A stretch of DNA of 64,000 bases from the NCBI GenBank assembly GCA_022702545.1, contig JAHRBC010000001.1:1054001-1118000 (forward strand), given 5' to 3'. The notes beneath the pieces are model-generated. The model saw nothing but the letters and a program-made list of their open reading frames with translations, searched no databases and was not told the DNA's origin. Made by a program: the position numbers and the translations under genes. Positions within the stretch are counted from its first letter, which is position 1; the number at the start of each line of letters is the position of its first letter. Shown here piece by piece: positions 58,870 through 64,000 of this stretch. This DNA comes from Phycomyces nitens. Lineage: Eukaryota > Mucoromycota > Mucoromycetes > Mucorales > Phycomycetaceae.

Positions 58870-59365
58870 AACTGGGAACAGGTAATAGATGCTGGGCCAC
58901 AAGTCCCTTTCAAAAAGTCTGGTAAAACAGAAACATCGTGCCCTTAAGATCACTGATTTTTTATAACATCGACTTGGATTTATGAATAGAAGCATTATCT
59001 ATAATAATGTAACTTCCCTCAAAAGCTTCATCAAGATCCATTACATTAAGAAGCTCGTTCATAAACTTGATAAAATGAGCAGCAGTTGTACCTTTTGGCG
59101 CCGGCTTATTATCAGCAGAATCGTCGTCAGCTTCTGGATCCTCTGTAGTAACCTCGGTTGTGGTTCTCTTCTTTCCATTATTAGCTTTTCTCTCTCTCTC
59201 TTTTTAGCAGCCTGCGTTTCTTTTCTTGATGGAGTTTTTCTTGTTACAACGTGAACAGCTCTAGATGAGTGAATAGCCCCGATAATGGTATGAGATTGAG
59301 CTGTAGTTTTTGGTTGCTTTACTATAGCAGAGCTGCCACTTTTTGACTTTACTCAATTATTCCTT
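58870..59365 (-). pseudogene. Degenerate Tc1/mariner transposase fragment
   Basis: On the minus strand, WSKSGSSAIVKQPKT and HTIIGAIHS, then after a frame change a Lys/Glu-rich linker, HFIKFMNELLNVMDLDEAF and SYIIIDNASIHKS. This is the Tc1/mariner catalytic region around the second Asp (DNASIHKS). A stop follows soon after, near SMLKI. A GGGCACGATG sequence near 58935 may be the remains of its terminal repeat. It ends about 150 bp before the next gene's start. Confidence 0.7.
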
Positions 59366-59520
59366 TAACATTGCAATCCTGTCATACATTACACTGCGCC
59401 TTTTTTTATTTTTATTTTTATTTTTCTGACCTGGTAATTAGTCAAAATACATTAAAACGTTTAAAAACCATGAAAGCCTCTCTTTCCAGAATTTCTATAT
59501 TCAAACTACTCGCTTTTACT

Positions 59521-61356
59521 ATGCTTTTATCAGACTTTCCTCAAGAGATCATAGAAAAAATCGCAGATCTCCTTCCTCTCGAAGACATAGCCTCTTGCTT
59601 TTTGACATGCAGGTCATGGAAAAGAATATTTCAGGATTTTATAAATTCTGAACTATTTGTAAATAAATGGGTCTTACGGAAGCTCGTTAACCGTTCTCAA
59701 GATTGTCAACCGACATACCTAAAGACTCGGTACCTTGTACGATCCTTGTATTTATTTTATTCTGTAAAAATAACGGACGAAGAGCTCTACGCACTGCAGA
59801 CAACGTTTCCAAATATAAAGTATATTCATTTCGAACCAGGTTCTACAATCCCGGAAAGTTTTGGAGCTACTGCGGATTGGAATATCTGGAGTTCGCTAAA
59901 AGAATTACACATTTCTTTTGATGATTCACCTATGTCTGACACGGAGAGTAGACTTTACAAGATTCTCATGTGCCTACCCCGCCTAAGGCTACTAGATATT
60001 CTTGATACGGATATAAAGCTAAGAAAGATATCGTTCACGTTAAGCCACTTTGAAGCCATTCACTCGCACCTAAACCACCTTGAACATTTGAAGATGCGCT
60101 CAGATCTTTTGGATCTTTCCGAAAGCGACCTTGAACATATGACAAAAGTATCACCAGTCACAAAGATGGGGACCTTGACTATCGTTGCACGAAAGGCAGA
60201 CTATCGATGGCTATGTTATATTGCGCGCAAGTACCCCAATCTCCAAACACTTAGTTTTCGTACATACAATTTCCTATCCAATACCACAGATCACCGAGAC
60301 AACACAATCGCCCTATTCAACAAAGTACCTCTGGCATTTAAATACCTAAAAAAGTTGGATTTCGAATATTGCGATTTCTCTAGGAAAGATTATCTATTTT
60401 TCTTTGAGATGCTCAGTCTTCACAATATACCATTAAGACATATATCGATTGACGTCCACACATTACTTGATGATCATAATAACTTTCCTGATAATCTCCG
60501 TGATATTCCCAGACATATCGCAGAATTTTGTCTGACAGAGTTCTCAAAGACTATCGAATCCTTCAACTTGAACAATTCAATTCCACGTTCAACCTCAAGA
60601 CACTTACTGGAGCTAACTGGCAGCCTTTACAATTTGGTCAAGCTAAAAATCAAATCTTCCACAACTATTGAAATCGACACCCTTTTATATACAGCACCTC
60701 GCTTAAAATCACTTTCATTCATATATGCTCACATCAAAGTTAAGGATGAACTTTACGACTCAAAACGATTTGAACTCCAGTCATTTAAAATACACGATGC
60801 AGATATCACATCAGATGTTCTTCGGTTCCTATCATTCCACTGCAGAGGCTTGAATCTGTTGAGGTTAGAAAGATCATCAGTATATGGAAATTTTACAACA
60901 CCTGGGTGCCAGTTTATTGACATGATGTACAGTCGCTTAAATACATTGTGTATCTATAAGACAGAATTCATTATACAAGAAAACGACAAACTTCCAGACA
61001 ATTTGAATATAACGGTTATCACTCGACCTTTTGAAGATATTCCTCCAAAGCAAGACTACGATCCAAAAGTATTACCCGTTGTCATTGGGGGCCCATCAAG
61101 CAAAGCTCAATATAGCTGGTTTAACAGATATTATGAATACAACATGCGTGAAGTTTCAAAAGCTCGTGGCTCTCGTGTCGAGAAATTCGTTTCAAACTTT
61201 GAGGAAAACAAAAGAATTACTATGGAGAGAGCCCTTCACACATGCAAAGGAAAGCCATACATTAATTGGAACAAGAACTGTATTTTTGGATATACAAAGA
61301 TAAAATTTGGCTATATAGTGAATTATGAGATTGGATATGATAGTTATACTGAATAA
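59521..61356 (+). CDS. F-box protein with LRR-like C-terminal region
   Basis: Single exon, 611 aa from the ATG at 59521. The frame stays open further upstream, but the paralogue at 63603 starts at the equivalent ATG and has a stop upstream, so I chose this one. The F-box is at residues 1-45 (LLSDFPQEIIEKIADLLPLE, then TCRSWKRIF). The rest has irregular leucine-rich repeats (IWSSLKELHISFDD, LKKLDFEYCDFSR, LNLLRLERSS). It should be an SCF-type ubiquitin-ligase adaptor. Such lineage-specific F-box families are common in Mucoromycota. Confidence 0.85.
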   Translation: MLLSDFPQEIIEKIADLLPLEDIASCFLTCRSWKRIFQDFINSELFVNKWVLRKLVNRSQDCQPTYLKTRYLVRSLYLFYSVKITDEELYALQTTFPNIKYIHFEPGSTIPESFGATADWNIWSSLKELHISFDDSPMSDTESRLYKILMCLPRLRLLDILDTDIKLRKISFTLSHFEAIHSHLNHLEHLKMRSDLLDLSESDLEHMTKVSPVTKMGTLTIVARKADYRWLCYIARKYPNLQTLSFRTYNFLSNTTDHRDNTIALFNKVPLAFKYLKKLDFEYCDFSRKDYLFFFEMLSLHNIPLRHISIDVHTLLDDHNNFPDNLRDIPRHIAEFCLTEFSKTIESFNLNNSIPRSTSRHLLELTGSLYNLVKLKIKSSTTIEIDTLLYTAPRLKSLSFIYAHIKVKDELYDSKRFELQSFKIHDADITSDVLRFLSFHCRGLNLLRLERSSVYGNFTTPGCQFIDMMYSRLNTLCIYKTEFIIQENDKLPDNLNITVITRPFEDIPPKQDYDPKVLPVVIGGPSSKAQYSWFNRYYEYNMREVSKARGSRVEKFVSNFEENKRITMERALHTCKGKPYINWNKNCIFGYTKIKFGYIVNYEIGYDSYTE

Positions 61357-61552
61357 AAAAAATAATGATGATAATAATAATAATAAAAACTTGTAAACCC
61401 TCGTTCTTTTAAGCTTGGAGTATCTTATTTTCCTTTTGAGACGATGACACTTTTAATGAATTGACAAAATAATAACACTTGTATATTGTCCAAGTTGTAT
61501 TCTTCAGGAAGATTGATGTAAAAAGAGTACCCAAGTAAATAACACTATGGTG

Positions 61553-61768
61553 CATTCGGACTTAGATATCAACTTTTTTACGCACTTTTCAAAAGCCTAA
61601 GACTTTTGCAAAAATAAATATATCAAAAATCTGAGCCGCGCGCTAGAAAGCCATAGCATTGATTAATGTATCCCACGGCTTCATTTTTAATTAAATGGCG
61701 TTAAAGAAAAGCCTTAGTGTTTTAAAGATATACTGGTAAGCGACAATTACATAGCGGAGATCATAATT
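61553..61768 (+). repeat. Direct repeat, first copy
   Basis: A block of about 215 bp from cattcggac to catagcggaga, including aaaagcctaagacttttgc and gagccgcgcg, is repeated at 61925-62139 with roughly 85-90 percent identity. It is non-coding. Confidence 0.8.
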
Positions 61769-61924
61769 TTCATGAAATTGAAACAGGCTGAAGGGCTATT
61801 GTCGGAAGTTTAAAAAAATTATGAGGAAAAATACAGGTCACGTGCTTGTGACTTCGTATTTTTGTACCTGATCAACCGTAAGGTAGTCAAAAAAAGGTTA
61901 AATATGTATAAATTTTATATAATA

Positions 61925-62139
61925 CATTCGGACTTTGATATCAGCATTTTCACGTACTTTTCAAAAGCCTAAGACTTTTGCAAAAATGAAGTTACAAAAA
62001 ATCTGAGCCGCGCGTTAGATAGCCATTGTACTTTTTAATGTATCCCGCGGCTCCATTTTTAATTAAACAGCTTTAACAAAAAGCCTTAGTGTTTTAAAGA
62101 TTTGCTAGTAAGAGACGGTTACATAGCGGAGATAATAAT
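61925..62139 (+). repeat. Direct repeat, second copy
   Basis: Second copy of the 61553-61768 block, 372 bp downstream. The two copies flank about 155 bp of unrelated sequence. They could be relic LTRs, or tandem duplicates of a regulatory or transposon end. Confidence 0.8.
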
Positions 62140-62289
62140 TATATTTTGCAGTATGTCGGATGTTAAATATCATTATTTTTTACCTGCGGAGTTTTATCAA
62201 ACGAAATTGAAACAAATTCGACAAAAGTCAATAGTTAAAGCTAAATGCACCATATGTATCAACAGAACTGCAAAAAAAAAGGATTTATT

Positions 62290-62450
62290 ATCAATGGAAC
62301 CCTTTTGAATAGATTGCTTTCTACCATTTATAATCCTGGAAAATGGACTTTCAGTATCACTCCATTTTTTGATTCTATTGTATACTGCTTGTATTGGTAT
62401 ACCAATCTCCTCTGAAATAAAGCCAATCTATTCAAAAGGGTTCCATTGAT
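62290..62450. repeat. Inverted repeat with 27-bp perfect core
   Basis: 62290-62316 and 62424-62450 are exact inverse copies (core aacccttttgaatagattg), and weaker similarity extends 40-50 bp outward on each side. The loop plus right arm, read on the minus strand, gives IGFISEEIGIPIQAVYNRI, which looks like a helix-turn-helix. The structure is probably transposon debris. Confidence 0.75.
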
Positions 62451-62459
62451 AACAAGTAT

Positions 62460-63602
62460 TCGTTTTGGAGCTCTGTTGATACACAGGGCGATTTTAATGA
62501 GAAAAGTATTACCTCTTTATTTTGTGGAATCGTAATTGATCACTATCATTATCGGTATGAGCCTCTTCTTCTTCTTTTTAGATTTATTAGTATGATCTTC
62601 CAAGTATATAGTACGGCCTTTGAACAATTGGAAGAAATGGGAGAAGATGAAACTATTTAAATACTGGTGTCAAGGGTATTTTATAGCCTTGGAGGCTTTG
62701 ATTACAATTGGATCCACCAAGAGTGGGATAATGTCAAAAATAAAACCTCAATGGGCTCACCAGACGACACGAGTCATTATAGACATAATGACAATCTAGA
62801 GAGAGGAAGAGATAGATAAGGAAAGATAAGTCTGTGTGAGGAGACTAGTGGCTTCTGATATGGATCATTCAAAGCCAAGACGACCGAGAACGGGCAACAA
62901 AATGAGATAGTTCATTTATATTTTCAAGTCAGATAGGAATGAGGAAAAAGGAGGTGGTACGGTGATAGATGAAAACAGGGGAATACGTTCCCAAAGGATT
63001 CTCAATAAAAGTGCTCTTGTGCTGTGGGTCATGGATCATCGCCAGAGCTGTTTCCAGTCGAGGTCAGTGGGGGAGATGTCAAAACAGCAATCCATTTATA
63101 GCTTTGAAAAAATGGCAGTCATCAATATCAACCAGTGACACCAGTGATAGTAACTCATTGTCGAAATGAGGAGAGCCAGGTGAGGAAGGTAGCGAGAGTG
63201 ATACAAACCAATAACAAAGGATGAGCAAGTATTCATCAAGGTGGCTGAAGAAAGAGAGAAGACGGTTCTGGGATGCCTGACACTATGTGTAGGTCGGCGA
63301 CAGAGAACTCTTTGGAAACTGATCCCAAAAGTATGGTGGACTAAAAGTCCTTTGTGGGTTCACTGGGATGTGGCAAAAGAGGGAAGAAATGCTTATATGG
63401 CATGGAGAGTAAGAGTAAGAGTAAGAGAAGCAGTAAGCGAGAAATGTATAGACAGAGAGAGTGTGTGATAAAATGTACTTTTGTCCTACATCACATGGCT
63501 TTTCTTTTTAATATTCAAATTGATGAAAAGCTATTAAATGGCTAAAAAAACAGTAAACACTCTCTTTACAATATCTCTATATTCAAAACATTTACTTTTA
63601 TC
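62460..63602. other. Intergenic region before the second F-box gene
   Basis: It contains several short ORFs of odd composition and a GA-rich stretch (about 62790-62850 and 63390-63470). I see no recognisable gene. The last 60 bp resemble the sequence just upstream of the F-box gene at 59521, showing that the duplication included its promoter-proximal region. Confidence 0.5.
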
Positions 63603-64000
63603 ATGCTTTTCTCGAACCTTCCTCAAGAAATCATTGAAAAAATCATTGATCTTCTTTCTCTCGAGGATAGAATATCTTGTTATTTGGTGTGCAAGTCATG
63701 GAAAGGAGTTTTCCAGGACTCTTTGCACTCTGATCTATACATACACAGCAAAATATTATGGGACCTTGTTCATCCTTCCCAAGATAATCATCAACCCTAC
63801 CTAAGCACTCGATTACTTGTACGATACTTGCGCATAAGTCACTATGCGCGAACAAAAGACGAAGAGCTCTACGCACTGCAGACAACCTTTCCAAACATAA
63901 AGTATATTCATTTCAACCCACATTCTATAAGCCCTGACAGTTTTGGAGTCACTGCGGATTGGACTATCTGGAAATCAATGAGAGAACTACACATTTCTTT
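63603..64000 (+). CDS. F-box protein paralogue, cut by the window end
   Basis: From ATG 63603 the frame reads LFSNLPQEIIEKIIDLL, VCKSWKGVFQD and ELYALQTTFPNIKYIHF, closely similar to the gene at 59521 over all 132 visible residues. An in-frame stop upstream fixes this as the earliest possible ATG. The gene continues beyond 64000. Confidence 0.8.
   Translation, partial: MLFSNLPQEIIEKIIDLLSLEDRISCYLVCKSWKGVFQDSLHSDLYIHSKILWDLVHPSQDNHQPYLSTRLLVRYLRISHYARTKDEELYALQTTFPNIKYIHFNPHSISPDSFGVTADWTIWKSMRELHIS

Overview
The window looks like nuclear DNA of an early-diverging filamentous fungus, most likely Mucoromycota. It is AT-rich. Its genes are cut by many short introns (mostly 44-80 nt, a few apparently 32-33 nt) with GTAAGT-like donors. 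The gene set is conserved eukaryotic housekeeping: TAF1, an importin-13-type karyopherin, an EBP-type sterol isomerase and the minor-spliceosome U11/U12-35K protein. Tc1/mariner and LTR debris separates the gene blocks. No species can be named from sequence alone. Exon structures were assembled by hand; for the multi-exon genes the exon sums are divisible by three and the joined proteins read through their family motifs.

Layout. 1-15.6 kb is a gene block, mostly minus strand: the end of an unknown gene, a disordered protein with PIP-box-like and D-box-like motifs, an RSPRY1-like SPRY/RING protein, a long WW-domain RS/Ser-rich protein, a decayed locus (possibly Rad9) and an S6K/Psk1-type AGC kinase. 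16.7-30.1 kb is a very large, nearly perfect inverted repeat with arms of about 4.6 kb. It holds LTR-like repeats, a tRNA-derived SINE-like sequence present four times, and a 107-aa gene duplicated once per arm. Two related TG...CA elements interrupt only the left arm; the right arm keeps the empty site. The loop carries a dead Tc1/mariner transposase.

30.2-55.7 kb is a compact gene block: GPR107/PTM1-like 7TM protein, TAF1, F-box/LRR protein, EBP-type isomerase, SNRNP35, a coiled-coil protein, importin-13-like karyopherin, Cid1-type nucleotidyltransferase, acid sphingomyelinase-like phosphodiesterase and a TBRG1-like FYR-domain protein. The importin and nucleotidyltransferase genes are head to head over about 200 bp. 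55.7-64 kb is repeat-rich: a MITE-like element, Tc1 fragments, a solo LTR inserted in one of them, a FAR1/MULE-type zinc-domain ORF, and two paralogous F-box genes, the second cut by the window end.

Functionally the intact genes cover transcription (TAF1, FYR protein), RNA processing (U11/U12-35K, Cid1-type enzyme), nuclear transport (importin), lipid and sterol metabolism (sphingomyelinase, EBP), nutrient signalling (S6K) and ubiquitin adaptors (RSPRY1, F-box proteins). There is no operon-like logic. The least ordinary features are the inverted repeat with its datable insertions, and the splicing pattern: three GC-AG introns, introns of about 32-33 nt, a 21-nt microexon and a minor-spliceosome gene.
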